Assembly: GCF_008065375.1 (NCBI RefSeq)
Contig: NZ_VJYI01000004.1
Span: forward strand, 310,001 to 374,000
DNA from: Nonomuraea sp. SYSU D8015
GTDB lineage: Bacteria; Actinomycetota; Actinomycetes; Streptosporangiales; Streptosporangiaceae
Length of the DNA: 64,000 bases
Direction of reading: 5' to 3'
Positions 28,726 to 38,791 of this stretch are shown here, one piece after another (position 1 is the stretch's first letter; each line of letters begins with the position of its first letter). Made by a program: the position numbers and the translations under genes. A model generated the notes under the pieces. That model was not told where the DNA came from and did not search any database. It worked only from the letters and a program-made list of their open reading frames with translations.

Positions 28726-30950
28726 CGGACGGGGCTCCCGTCCAGCTCCATGAGGGCGTTCGGGCGGAAGCCGCGCCACTGGCGCCGGTTCCGCTGCAGG
28801 AACGTGCCGATCGGCTCCTGCCACGTGTGGTTGGCCGCCGGGCCTCTGCGCAGGATGTAGCCCAGGCCGTGCGTGCGGTAGATCTGGCCGCCCGCCGCCT
28901 GCAGGGCCTCCTGGAACTGGGTGTCCACAGAGCGCCGCAACGGACGGAACCCGCCGATCGCCTGGAACGCCGACCGCTCCACCAGGATCGTCCCGCCGGC
29001 CACGAAGCTGGTGATCTGCTCGGTGATCTGCTTGCGATGCACGGTCACGTCGATGGAGGACAGGTAGACGAACTCCGGCACCGTGCCGACCACCTGGGCC
29101 CCCGAGTACGAATGCGCCAGCAGCAGGTCCGACAGGAAATCGGGGCCGTACCAGTCGTCGTCGTCCATCTTCAGCAGGAACGAGCCCGACGCCCTGGCCG
29201 CGGCCTCGTTCAGCACCTCGCCGAACACGGCCTGGTGGTCGGCCTCGTAGACGGTCAGCGGGCCCTCGAACGCCGCGATCGCGGGAGCCACGTCCGGGTG
29301 GCCCTGCGGCACGCCGTGGAGGGCGAGGATCACCTCGAGCTGGACGTCGCGCTGGCGGGCGATCTGGTCGAGCGCGAAGGAGACCATGTCGGTGCGGCGG
29401 GTGGCCAGCAGGACCGACGTGAGCGGGGGCGCGGGGGCGGGCGCGCCGAGCTGCTCCCACCTGGCAGCTACCCCGTGCGTACGCAGGGCGGCGCGCCGCA
29501 GACGGATGCTGTGCTCCTCGCGTCGGAGCTCGTCGGAGAGGTCCGGGCAGCCTTCGATGAGCTCGATGACCTCCTCGCCGAGGGCGCCCGCCCAGCGCGG
29601 CACCGCCTCGGCCGCCAGCGGGACCCCGGCGGCGGCGAGCCCGGTCAGGACCCGCACCGCGGCGAGCGGGCCGCTGTGCGCGTGCCGCCAGTCCACCTCG
29701 ACGCCGCGGATCTGGCGCAGCCTGGCCACGTCGGCGTCGGTGACCCCGCCCGATTCCGCGAACGTCGTCACGACCTTCCCGTCCAGCACCACCGACCAGC
29801 GGCCGTCCCGCTCGGCCAGCGACGCCATGCCGCGGGACGGGGTGGTCACGAAACCCATGGGGTTGACCAGCCGCTCGTCCACCGGGGGCACCATGGACGG
29901 CTCGCCGAGCACGTCAGGATCGGCCAGCGGGGAGTGGGTCATCCCGGGGCGGCCGAGCCGCTCCCAGCTGACGGCCTGGATGGTGGGCCGCTCGATGGGC
30001 GTCTCCTCCCCGGCCCACTCGACCGCCGCGACCTCCCCGTTCCACGCGGCGGCGGACCTGGAGCCGTCGGTGTGGGCTGTGTCGCTCATCTCCTCGCCCC
30101 ACGGGGTGTCGGCCCTCAAGCCGTCGATGTCCGCCGTCTTTCCACCGGCTGCGGCCCCTGAGCCCTCTGCCCCGCTCCGCGCGGCCGCCGCGCCTGAGCC
30201 ATCGGTGTGCGGCGCCGTCAGAGTGGGGCTTTGGGGGTGGTGGGCGTCGCTTGCGCTCTCGGCCGACTCGGTCCGGGTGGGGGCGTGTCCGTCGGGGTGC
30301 GTGCCGTCGCGTTGTACGCCGTGAGGGGCCAGGTCGATGCGGTCGGGGGCGGGGATGGTGCGCAGGACCACGTCGCTGCCCGGCGCGCCGACCCGCTCCG
30401 GCACAGGCCCGGTGACCTCGGCGGGCGTCGCGTTCGGGTCGCCCGGTCGCCAGTCCGCGGCGCCGACGCCCGCGATCGCGGCGGCGGGTGCGGCGATCAC
30501 GTCCAGGCGGTGGCCGGCGAACGCCCGGGCCGTGGCCGTCACCGTACGACCCGCCGGCGTGGGCGCGGAGAAGCTGGCGTCCACCACCCAGACCCGGTTC
30601 CTGGGCTGGTACACCCGCAGGTCCGTCAGCGACCGCCACCGGTGGGCGGGCGTCGGCGTGGGCACGGGCGCCGGATGGGCGGCAGGCGTGTCGAGCACGG
30701 CCACCACCACCCGCCCGGCCTGCGGCAACAGCTTGTGCAGGGTGGCGACGCGCCGCAGGTCGGCCGGCGTCCTGGCCAGCACGAGCACCTCACGCACCTG
30801 CTCGGGCTCGGCGACCGGCTCCAGCAGATCCCGATCGAGATCCACCACCTCGTCGGATTCGCCCGTCGCGGCGTGGATCGGGGCGACGTCGTCGATCCCG
30901 GCGAAGAAGACGCGGGCCCCGCCGAGCTCCGCCAGCAGCTCCCGGATCAT
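28722..30950 (-). CDS. Type-B glycosyltransferase with long N-terminal region
   Basis: A 742-residue protein. Residues 1-190 form an alpha/beta region of unclear family; 190-330 is low-complexity Ala/Gly/Thr/Asp sequence; about 400-480 carries the type-B lead-in (WRHAHSGPLAAVRVL, RREEHSIRLRRAAL). The GT-A-like domain from 490 to 740 has LLATRRTD, DDDDWYGPDFLSDLL, FVAGGTILVERSAF and the terminal YRTHGLGYILRRG. Start ATG 30950 overlaps the upstream stop. Type-B proteins sit beside type-A proteins throughout this region, which suggests they act in one pathway. Confidence 0.87.
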   Translation of the reverse strand: MIRELLAELGGARVFFAGIDDVAPIHAATGESDEVVDLDRDLLEPVAEPEQVREVLVLARTPADLRRVATLHKLLPQAGRVVVAVLDTPAAHPAPVPTPTPAHRWRSLTDLRVYQPRNRVWVVDASFSAPTPAGRTVTATARAFAGHRLDVIAAPAAAIAGVGAADWRPGDPNATPAEVTGPVPERVGAPGSDVVLRTIPAPDRIDLAPHGVQRDGTHPDGHAPTRTESAESASDAHHPQSPTLTAPHTDGSGAAAARSGAEGSGAAAGGKTADIDGLRADTPWGEEMSDTAHTDGSRSAAAWNGEVAAVEWAGEETPIERPTIQAVSWERLGRPGMTHSPLADPDVLGEPSMVPPVDERLVNPMGFVTTPSRGMASLAERDGRWSVVLDGKVVTTFAESGGVTDADVARLRQIRGVEVDWRHAHSGPLAAVRVLTGLAAAGVPLAAEAVPRWAGALGEEVIELIEGCPDLSDELRREEHSIRLRRAALRTHGVAARWEQLGAPAPAPPLTSVLLATRRTDMVSFALDQIARQRDVQLEVILALHGVPQGHPDVAPAIAAFEGPLTVYEADHQAVFGEVLNEAAARASGSFLLKMDDDDWYGPDFLSDLLLAHSYSGAQVVGTVPEFVYLSSIDVTVHRKQITEQITSFVAGGTILVERSAFQAIGGFRPLRRSVDTQFQEALQAAGGQIYRTHGLGYILRRGPAANHTWQEPIGTFLQRNRRQWRGFRPNALMELDGSPVR

Positions 30951-32455
30951 CCGGCGCTCCTCAGATGCCTCATCAGCGAGCGCAACGGGCCGCCCGCGCC
31001 GTCCTCCGCGGCGGGCTCGGCCGCCGTCGAGAGGCGTTCGACCTCGGCGCGGAGCCGCTCCACCTCGCCCCGCAGCTCCTTGATCTCGCCCAGCCGCCGC
31101 CCCGCCAGCGCCCGCCACTTCGCGGCGTCGCCGGTCAGCGGCTCGGCCTCCTCGGCCACCGCGAAGCCGTACTCGTTCCCGCCGACCCACTCGGACCCGT
31201 ACATCTCGTCCACGAGGTCGTCGACGGCGCCCTCGAAGAGGGCGGCGCGGGAGAAGGCGGCCGTGCGCTCCAGGCGGGCGGCGACCACCCCGTCCGAGCC
31301 CTCCGCCAGCGCCACGCTCACCAGCCCCAGCAGGTCCTTGTCGGCGTGCTCGACGAGCCGGGCGAGCGTGTCGGCGCCCAGCACCCATCCGGTGGGCAGG
31401 TGCAGCTGGAAGGGGGAGGGGGCGGCGGAGACGGGCATGCTCTCCGCGAAGGCGACCCGCGGCTCGTGAGCGTAGAGGTTGTGGAGCAGGCGCAGGTCGA
31501 GCAGGGGATCGTCGAGGTTGGAGCGGCGTTCGCCGGTGAGCTTGCCCCACGGGCCGACGAGCGTGACGGCGGCGTCCGCGAGGGTCCCGGCCAGCGCCGA
31601 GTCCACGCTCGCCCGCGTCTGCTCGTACGTCGTGGCCGTCACGACCACCTTCACGTACGGCACGAGCCAGTGGCGGCGCGGATGGCTGCGCAGCCAGCGC
31701 AGGTCGGGGATCAGGTCGCCCAGATAGGACCAGTTGTGCCGGTGCACCTCCTTCTCCCGCAGCATCACGGTGGAGGGCCCGACGTGCCACGCCCTGGCCT
31801 CGGCGTCGGCGATGAACACCGCACCGGCCTGCGACAGGCGGTATCCCAGCTCGGTGTCCTCGGCCATGTTCAGCCCGGTGTCCACGCCGCCGGCCGCGCG
31901 CAGCAGCTCGGCGCGCACGGAGGTCGAGGCGCCCGTATGCAGCAGGTACGCGCTGGATCCCGCGCTCTTGAGCCGCCGGGTGGACTCCAGCGTCTTGCGC
32001 GTGTACTCGGACTGGACGCCCTCCTCACCCGGCGTGTCCACGAACCGCGTGTCGCCGATCACCACCGCGTAGTCGATGAGGTGGTGCCAGCGCATGTGCG
32101 CCTCGAGGTGGTCCTCGGCCAGCAGCATGTCGGAGTCCAGCCAGTGGATCACCGCGCCTGCGGCGGCGAGCTGCCCGGCCTGCCTGGCCGCGCCGCGCCC
32201 CCAGCCCTCGGCCACCCGTACGACGCGGGCGCCCGGCACGTCGAGGGGCGGCTCGCTGCCGTCATCGGCGACGACCACCTCGACGAGCTCGGCCGGGTAC
32301 GTCTGCCGCGCCAGCCCCGCCACCGTGCGCTCCAGCGCCTCCGCGCAGTTGTAGGCGGGGATGACCACCGAGACGGTCAGCGAGGGCTCCCAGGCGCCGA
32401 TCGCGGGCGGCCGCAGCACGCCGTAGTCGTTGTGCCTGACCCGCGTGCCCGTCAC
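30947..32455 (-). CDS. Type-A family 2 glycosyltransferase
   Basis: A 502-residue protein with SVVIPAYN, VADDGS, DSD (Asp107/Asp109), AHMRWHH and AEDTELGYR in the GT-A domain, followed by the type-A second domain (VPYVKVVVTATTYEQTRASV, LHLPTGWVLG, ARLERTAAFSRAAL). The tail is a coiled coil (EIKELRGEVERLRAEVERL). GTG 32455 overlaps the stop of the membrane-protein gene (GTGA). Second gene of the operon. Confidence 0.9.
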   Translation of the reverse strand: MTGTRVRHNDYGVLRPPAIGAWEPSLTVSVVIPAYNCAEALERTVAGLARQTYPAELVEVVVADDGSEPPLDVPGARVVRVAEGWGRGAARQAGQLAAAGAVIHWLDSDMLLAEDHLEAHMRWHHLIDYAVVIGDTRFVDTPGEEGVQSEYTRKTLESTRRLKSAGSSAYLLHTGASTSVRAELLRAAGGVDTGLNMAEDTELGYRLSQAGAVFIADAEARAWHVGPSTVMLREKEVHRHNWSYLGDLIPDLRWLRSHPRRHWLVPYVKVVVTATTYEQTRASVDSALAGTLADAAVTLVGPWGKLTGERRSNLDDPLLDLRLLHNLYAHEPRVAFAESMPVSAAPSPFQLHLPTGWVLGADTLARLVEHADKDLLGLVSVALAEGSDGVVAARLERTAAFSRAALFEGAVDDLVDEMYGSEWVGGNEYGFAVAEEAEPLTGDAAKWRALAGRRLGEIKELRGEVERLRAEVERLSTAAEPAAEDGAGGPLRSLMRHLRSAG

Positions 32456-32889
32456 ACCGCGTCCCTGGTCAGCGCGCGGACCTCCGCGCGCAGTTCCTCC
32501 ACCTCTCGCGCCCGCGCCATGGCGTTCACCCGGTCCTCTCCGAGCGAGGCCAGGATCGCGCCGAGGTCGTCGGCCCGCCGCGCCGCGGACTCCTCCACGG
32601 CCTGCACCAGCAGGTCCAGTCTGGTCTCGATGTTCTTGAGCGCCGCGGTGGTGCGGGCCAGCTCGGCCTCGTACTTCTTGATCCGCAGGTCGATGCGGTG
32701 GGCCTTGCCGTCGAGACGGCGCACGATGAGCACGAGGTAGGCGAGGGCCGCCAGTGCGACCAGGAACGCCACCGTGGCCGCCGCCGCGCCCAAGGTGATG
32801 AGGCCGGTGAGGACGAGGACCACGAGCACACCGGCTACCACGGCCGAGAGGAGTGCGCCGGTCGCTGCCAGTCGGCGGGGCGAGAGCAT
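32452..32889 (-). CDS. Two-span membrane protein with cytoplasmic coiled coil
   Basis: About 145 residues: two adjacent hydrophobic helices near the N-terminus (VVAGVLVVLVLTGLITLG and VAFLVALAALAYLVLIV), then a basic stretch and a long heptad helix. ATG 32889 has GAAAGG upstream; an in-frame GTG at 32913 is possible but has no ribosome site. It heads the glycosyltransferase operon with overlapping stop/start codons. It could anchor the coiled-coil-tailed type-A enzymes to the membrane; that is inference. Confidence 0.7.
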   Translation of the reverse strand: MLSPRRLAATGALLSAVVAGVLVVLVLTGLITLGAAAATVAFLVALAALAYLVLIVRRLDGKAHRIDLRIKKYEAELARTTAALKNIETRLDLLVQAVEESAARRADDLGAILASLGEDRVNAMARAREVEELRAEVRALTRDAV

Positions 32890-33137
32890 CCGCGCATACC
32901 TTTCGTAGATCACTTCTAGTTGGACATCGCAGGCATCATGGACTGAGTCGGGATTATTGACACCTTAATAAACATTGGCCACTACCGTGCCATAAGTTCC
33001 TGGAGGATAACTGGCAATCTTCTCCCCCTCGACCTGCGAAGGCTGTCCTGCCGAAAGTGCCACCCGCGTCTACTCGTCAGTAAAACCGGCGTAAGGTAGG
33101 CGCCGACTGATCCCCAGCGGTCGAGGAGCACGCATCC

Positions 33138-34211
33138 ATGTCCGTCACCCCTTGCGGCTTCGCGCGTACGCCGGAGAAGGGGCTGGCCCGCCTGCACTGG
33201 GACGACTCCGGATGGGCGGTCGAAGGCCAGCCGCCCGACGTGCCCGCGCTGCGCCCGCTGCGCGGGCTCGAGATCGAATGGCCCGACGCGCCGGTGCCCC
33301 TGGACGGCCTGCTGCGCCTGGCCGCCGCCGGGATCCCGCTGACCGCCGGCCGGGCCGCGCCCTGGGTGCCCGCCGGCCTCGCCGCGCTGCTCACCGACCG
33401 GGCCTGGCTCGACCACGCCCCCGACGGCACCGCGCGCTGCCTCGCCGACCTGCGGCGCGAGGAGCACAGCGTACGCCTGCGCCGCCTGGCGCACCCGACG
33501 CCCGCGCCCAAGGTCAGCATCGTCATGTCGACCAAGCGGCCCGGCCTGGTGGGCGCGGCGCTGAAGCAGATGGAGCGGCAGCGCGACGTCGAGGCCGAGG
33601 TGCTGCTGGGGCTGCACGGGGTGGCGTTCGAGCAGGTACGCGCGGCGGTCGAGGCCTGCACGCTGCCCGTCACCTGGGTCGAGGCGGACGCTTCCGTGCC
33701 CTTCGGCGAGGTGCTCAACCGGGCGGCGGCCCCGGCGAGCGGCGACTACCTGGCCAAATGGGACGACGACGACTGGTACGGCCCGCGCCACCTCGCCGAC
33801 CTGTTCATGGCCCTGACGTACGCGGGGGCCGACGTGGTGGGCACGACGGCCGAGTTCTTCTACCTGGAGCCGCTGAAGGCCACGATCAGGCGGACGACGT
33901 TCGCCAGCGGGGCGGGCTATCCGAGCGAGGTCTGGTCCGATCACGTGGCCGGCGGCACGATCATGGTTTCTTTATCAAAATTTAGTGAAATAGGCGGATT
34001 TCCCGGGGTTTCCCGGGCTGTGGATCTCGAGTTCCTCAAGGCGGCGCACAAGTCGGGGGCGCGCATTTACCGCACCCACGGGCTGGGCTACGTCCTGCGC
34101 CGAGGGCTCAGCGACGAGCACACGTGGCGCTTGCCGCTGGCCCACTTCCTCAAGGTGGCCGCCAACCAGTGGCGCGGCTTCCGCCCGAGCCTGCTGATGG
34201 AAGCCGCATGA
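33138..34211 (+). CDS. Type-B glycosyltransferase with a rare-codon patch
   Basis: A 357-residue protein. Residues 1-110 are the type-B lead-in (ending RREEHSVRLRRLA). The GT-A-like domain has IVMSTKRP, DDDDWYGP (Asp209-Asp212), VAGGTIMV and YRTHGLGYVLRRG. Codons 277-285 (33966-33992) are all AT-rich (GTT TCT TTA TCA AAA TTT AGT GAA ATA), in sharp contrast to the rest, yet they encode residues that align with the paralogue at 28722. TTA279 is the rarest codon in such genomes. GAGGAG precedes ATG 33138. It is coupled to the next type-A gene by ATGA. Confidence 0.88.
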   Translation: MSVTPCGFARTPEKGLARLHWDDSGWAVEGQPPDVPALRPLRGLEIEWPDAPVPLDGLLRLAAAGIPLTAGRAAPWVPAGLAALLTDRAWLDHAPDGTARCLADLRREEHSVRLRRLAHPTPAPKVSIVMSTKRPGLVGAALKQMERQRDVEAEVLLGLHGVAFEQVRAAVEACTLPVTWVEADASVPFGEVLNRAAAPASGDYLAKWDDDDWYGPRHLADLFMALTYAGADVVGTTAEFFYLEPLKATIRRTTFASGAGYPSEVWSDHVAGGTIMVSLSKFSEIGGFPGVSRAVDLEFLKAAHKSGARIYRTHGLGYVLRRGLSDEHTWRLPLAHFLKVAANQWRGFRPSLLMEAA

Positions 34212-35860
34212 GCGCACGTGGCAGCCGTGCGGCCGCTCGCGGGCGGGTGCGCGGCAACGACTACCGCGTGCTCCAGCCCGCCGAGCGGGTCACGCCGGAG
34301 CTGACGGTCAGCGTGGTCATTCCCGCGTACGGCGGCCAGGACAAGCTCGACCTGGTGCTGGCCGGGCTGGCCAGGCAGACCTACCCGGCCGAGCTGACCG
34401 AGGTCATCGTCGTCGACAACGGCAGCACGCCGCCGCTGCGCCTGCCCGCCGTCCGTCCCGCCCGTACCCGGTTGGTCGTCTGCCCGGTGCCGGGCCGGGC
34501 CGCGGCCCGCAACGCCGGGCTGGCCCAGGCCACCGGCGACGTGATCCACTGGCTCGACTCCGACGTGGTGCTCACCCCGGGCGCGATCGAGGCCCACATG
34601 CGCTGGCACCACACGGCGCCGTACCTCGTCGTCACCGGCTACATCAGGTTCACCGGCGCCGAGGTGCCCGCGGAGCTGCCCGACGACCTGGAGCGGCATT
34701 TCGAGCCGGCCGAGCCGCACGCCTGGATCGTCGACCTCGTCGAGCGCACGAACGGTCTCACCGACAACCCGCAACGCCCGTTCAGCCTGCACGTCGGCGG
34801 CGCGACCTCGGTCAACGCCCGGCTCATCGAGGCGGCGGGACCGATGGACGAGGAGCTGATCCTCGGCCAGGACACCGAGATGGGCTACCGGCTCGCGCAG
34901 GCGGGCGCGGTCTTCGTACCTGAGCCCGCGGCCCGCGCCTACCATCTCGGGCCGACGATGCGGATGCGCGACAAGCGGCCGATCGACCGGGTGAGCCACG
35001 CGTTCGTGGCCGACCGCATCCCGGCCTACCGGTGGCTGCGCGGCCATCCGGGGCGGCAGTGGAAGGTGCCGTACGTCACCGTGGTGGTGGACGGGACGGC
35101 GGGCTACGAGCAGGTGCGGACGACGGTGGACTCCCTGCTCGCCGGCACCGTTCCCGACATTTCCGTACTCCTCCTCGGCCCCTGGGACACTCTCCGGCGC
35201 GAGCACCGTTCCCCGCTGCTGGATCCCGGCCTGGACCTCGTGCTGGTCCACGGCCACTACCGGTACGAGGGCCGGGTGCGGCTGTCCGCCGCCGAGGACG
35301 TCGATCCCGCCGTGCCGTTCGTGCTGCGCCTGCCCGTCGGCTGGGTCCCCGGCGAGGACACCCTGGCCCGCCTGCTCGACCTGGCCCGCGACGAAGGCCT
35401 GGGGCTCGTGAACGTGCTGCTCCAGGAGTCGTCCCAAGGGGTCGTCGCGGCCCGGCTGGAACGCGTGTCCGCCTTCGCCAGGGCCCGCATCGTGGCCGAG
35501 CCGGGGGAGGACCTGGACGACGTGGTGGACGCGGTGTCGGGCGTGTCCTGGGTCGAGGGCGAGACCTACGGGTTCACCACCGAGCCGGCGCCGCCGCTGG
35601 GGCGGCGGAGCGCGTACCGGGCCCGCATGGAGGCGGAGGCCGAGGCCGCCCGGCTGGCCAAGGAGGCCGAGCGGCTGCGGGGGCAGGTGGCCAAGTGGAA
35701 GGAGGAGGCCGGGCGCTGGCGCAAGTCGGCCGTGGACCTGCGGCGCGAGGTCGGCACCCTGCGCCGCCAGCTCTCCGCCGCCACCCGTGCACAGAAGAGC
35801 CTCCGCGCCCTGGTGTCCGCCACGATGAGACGCGCCCTGGGCAAACGCCTACGCGGCTGA
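34208..35860 (+). CDS. Type-A family 2 glycosyltransferase with C-terminal coiled coil
   Basis: A 550-residue protein with SVVIPAYGG, VVDNGS (Asp-Asn instead of Asp-Asp), DSD (Asp117/Asp119), AHMRWHH and GQDTEMGYR. The last replaces the usual Glu of the AEDTELGYR motif with Gln, which may change catalysis. The second domain (VPYVTVVVDGTAGYEQVRTTV, LRLPVGWVPG) and a basic coiled-coil tail follow. ATG 34208 overlaps the type-B stop; the open frame upstream is spurious. Confidence 0.9.
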   Translation: MSARGSRAAARGRVRGNDYRVLQPAERVTPELTVSVVIPAYGGQDKLDLVLAGLARQTYPAELTEVIVVDNGSTPPLRLPAVRPARTRLVVCPVPGRAAARNAGLAQATGDVIHWLDSDVVLTPGAIEAHMRWHHTAPYLVVTGYIRFTGAEVPAELPDDLERHFEPAEPHAWIVDLVERTNGLTDNPQRPFSLHVGGATSVNARLIEAAGPMDEELILGQDTEMGYRLAQAGAVFVPEPAARAYHLGPTMRMRDKRPIDRVSHAFVADRIPAYRWLRGHPGRQWKVPYVTVVVDGTAGYEQVRTTVDSLLAGTVPDISVLLLGPWDTLRREHRSPLLDPGLDLVLVHGHYRYEGRVRLSAAEDVDPAVPFVLRLPVGWVPGEDTLARLLDLARDEGLGLVNVLLQESSQGVVAARLERVSAFARARIVAEPGEDLDDVVDAVSGVSWVEGETYGFTTEPAPPLGRRSAYRARMEAEAEAARLAKEAERLRGQVAKWKEEAGRWRKSAVDLRREVGTLRRQLSAATRAQKSLRALVSATMRRALGKRLRG

Positions 35861-36076
35861 CGCCATCTACGGCCGGCCGCTTCGGCTGCTTCGGCCTCGT
35901 CGAACGGCTCGCCGGTTCTCCCGAGCGCCCGTCTCGCCGAGGGCATGCCTTCCGTCGACGGCGCGTCGGCCGGCCGGATGCGACCTGCCATGGGCGGACG
36001 GCGCGGTAGGCGGGCGCGACGCCGCGGTGCGGGTGGAAGGCGCGGGTGTGGCGGGGGTGGACGCCCTGGAACGGGG

Positions 36077-37549
36077 TCAGTTGGGGCGGAGGGCGGACTT
36101 CAGGCGCCTCAGGAGGGTCTTCTCCGGGACTTCCACGGGGACCGTCACCGGGGCAGGGATGGTGACCGGTTCCGATTGTTTGGGAGCGGGCCAGTAGCGG
36201 TCCGGCGGCTCGTGGCGTACGCCGTGGGTGTCGGCGATGACGGCGTCCAGGTCGGCCCCCGGGCCGGTGAGCAGCACGGCGCGGCCCAGCGCCGACGTGC
36301 GCTCCAGGCGCGCGGTGCGCCCGTCGGGGAGGTCCACGACCAGGACGCCGGCGAGGTCCTTCTGCATCGACTCGATCATCCGCTCCAACGTCACCCGGTG
36401 CAGCGGCACGTCGACGGGCCCGCGGTAGCGGAACGGGGTGGGCGCGGGCGTCGGCGCGGCCTCGTCGATCAGGCGGATGCGTTCGTCGTGCGTGAACAGG
36501 TCGCGCAGCAGCCGCAGCTCGAAGCACGGATCCGACAGCACCGACCGCCGCGAGTCGGTCAGCCGCGACCACGGCCCCACCAGCGTCACCACGACGTCCT
36601 GCTGCTTGCCGTCCAGCGCCGCCGCCACGGCCTCGCGAACCACCGATTCGCAGGTGTCGGTGACGTCGAGGACGATCTCGACGTACGGCACCAGCCACCG
36701 CCGTCCGCGATCCTTGCGCAGGTCCCTGCGCAGCGGGATCCGGTGCGCCAGATAGGGCTCCACCGCCCGCACGGCCCGCTCCCGGTCGCGGTGCTGGGCG
36801 GGCAGCCCCAGGTGGACGGCCTGCGCGTTCATGTCGGGCACGAACACCACGCCGTGCATCGCCAGCCGGTACGAGAACTCGGTGTCCTCGCCCCGCGCCA
36901 CGGTCGGGTCGAGGCCGCCCACGGCGTGGAAGACCTCTCTGGGAAGGGCGAAGGTCGGCCCCGTGCACACGTGGTATGGATTGCGGCTCTTGCGCAGCCC
37001 GTCCGTCTTGGCGATCGTCGCCTCGGTGGAGCTGGACACGGCCTCGTCCAGCTTGAACAGCTCTCCCAGGTGTCCCGCGCGGAAGACCTGGCGCGGCGTG
37101 AGGGGCGGCGCCTCGACGAACTTCTTCATACCGATCGTGACCAGGTAGTCCGTCACGTGGTGCCAGCGGGCCAGGGCCTCGATGTGCTCGCGGCAGGCCA
37201 CCATGTCCGAGTCGAGGCGCTGGATGATCTCGCCGTCGGCGGCCTTGGCGCCGGTGTTGACGGCGTTGGAGATGCCCCAGCCGTCCCGCACGCGTACGAC
37301 GCGGGTGTTGACCGGCCGGATCTCGGGCAGCCGGAGCGGCGGCTCGCTGCCGTCGTCGACGACGAGGACCTCCATCAGGTGGTCCGGGTACGTCTGCGCC
37401 GCCAGCGCCGCCAGCGTCAGGTCGAGCTTGTCCTGCCCGCCGTGCGCGGGTATCACCACGCTCACGGAAAGGGCGGGTGACCAGGCGCCGAGCTGCGGCG
37501 CTTCGATCGGTGAATAGTCGTTCTGCCTCAAAGCAGGACGCGCGTTCAT
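36077..37549 (-). CDS. Type-A family 2 glycosyltransferase
   Basis: A 490-residue protein with SVVIPAHGGQ, VVDDGS, DSD (Asp113/Asp115), GEDTEFSYR and the type-A second domain (VPYVEIVLDVTDTCESVVREAV). It lacks a clear coiled-coil tail and ends in a Pro/Val-rich segment and basic helix. It is a single gene, convergent with the previous pair (216-base gap, no clear hairpin) and divergent from thrC. ATG 37549 follows AGGGGG. The frame stays open far upstream across thrC and thrB, but that is GC-driven shadow. Confidence 0.9.
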   Translation of the reverse strand: MNARPALRQNDYSPIEAPQLGAWSPALSVSVVIPAHGGQDKLDLTLAALAAQTYPDHLMEVLVVDDGSEPPLRLPEIRPVNTRVVRVRDGWGISNAVNTGAKAADGEIIQRLDSDMVACREHIEALARWHHVTDYLVTIGMKKFVEAPPLTPRQVFRAGHLGELFKLDEAVSSSTEATIAKTDGLRKSRNPYHVCTGPTFALPREVFHAVGGLDPTVARGEDTEFSYRLAMHGVVFVPDMNAQAVHLGLPAQHRDRERAVRAVEPYLAHRIPLRRDLRKDRGRRWLVPYVEIVLDVTDTCESVVREAVAAALDGKQQDVVVTLVGPWSRLTDSRRSVLSDPCFELRLLRDLFTHDERIRLIDEAAPTPAPTPFRYRGPVDVPLHRVTLERMIESMQKDLAGVLVVDLPDGRTARLERTSALGRAVLLTGPGADLDAVIADTHGVRHEPPDRYWPAPKQSEPVTIPAPVTVPVEVPEKTLLRRLKSALRPN

Positions 37550-37705
37550 GGTCGTGACCCCCTGCCGAGACCTTATCGGGAGATGCTGAGAATTTCCTGA
37601 ATAGTGGCCCTGTCCAACGGATCCGCCCCACGGGCGGAGGCGAATCCTCGCCGACCCCTCGCACCCCGTACACTCAGTGCCCAACACCGCAGGTAGGGAG
37701 TCATC

Positions 37706-38764
<1,059 letters not shown>

Positions 38765-38791
38765 CGGGGGCGAACAGGGAGTGAGGAATGA

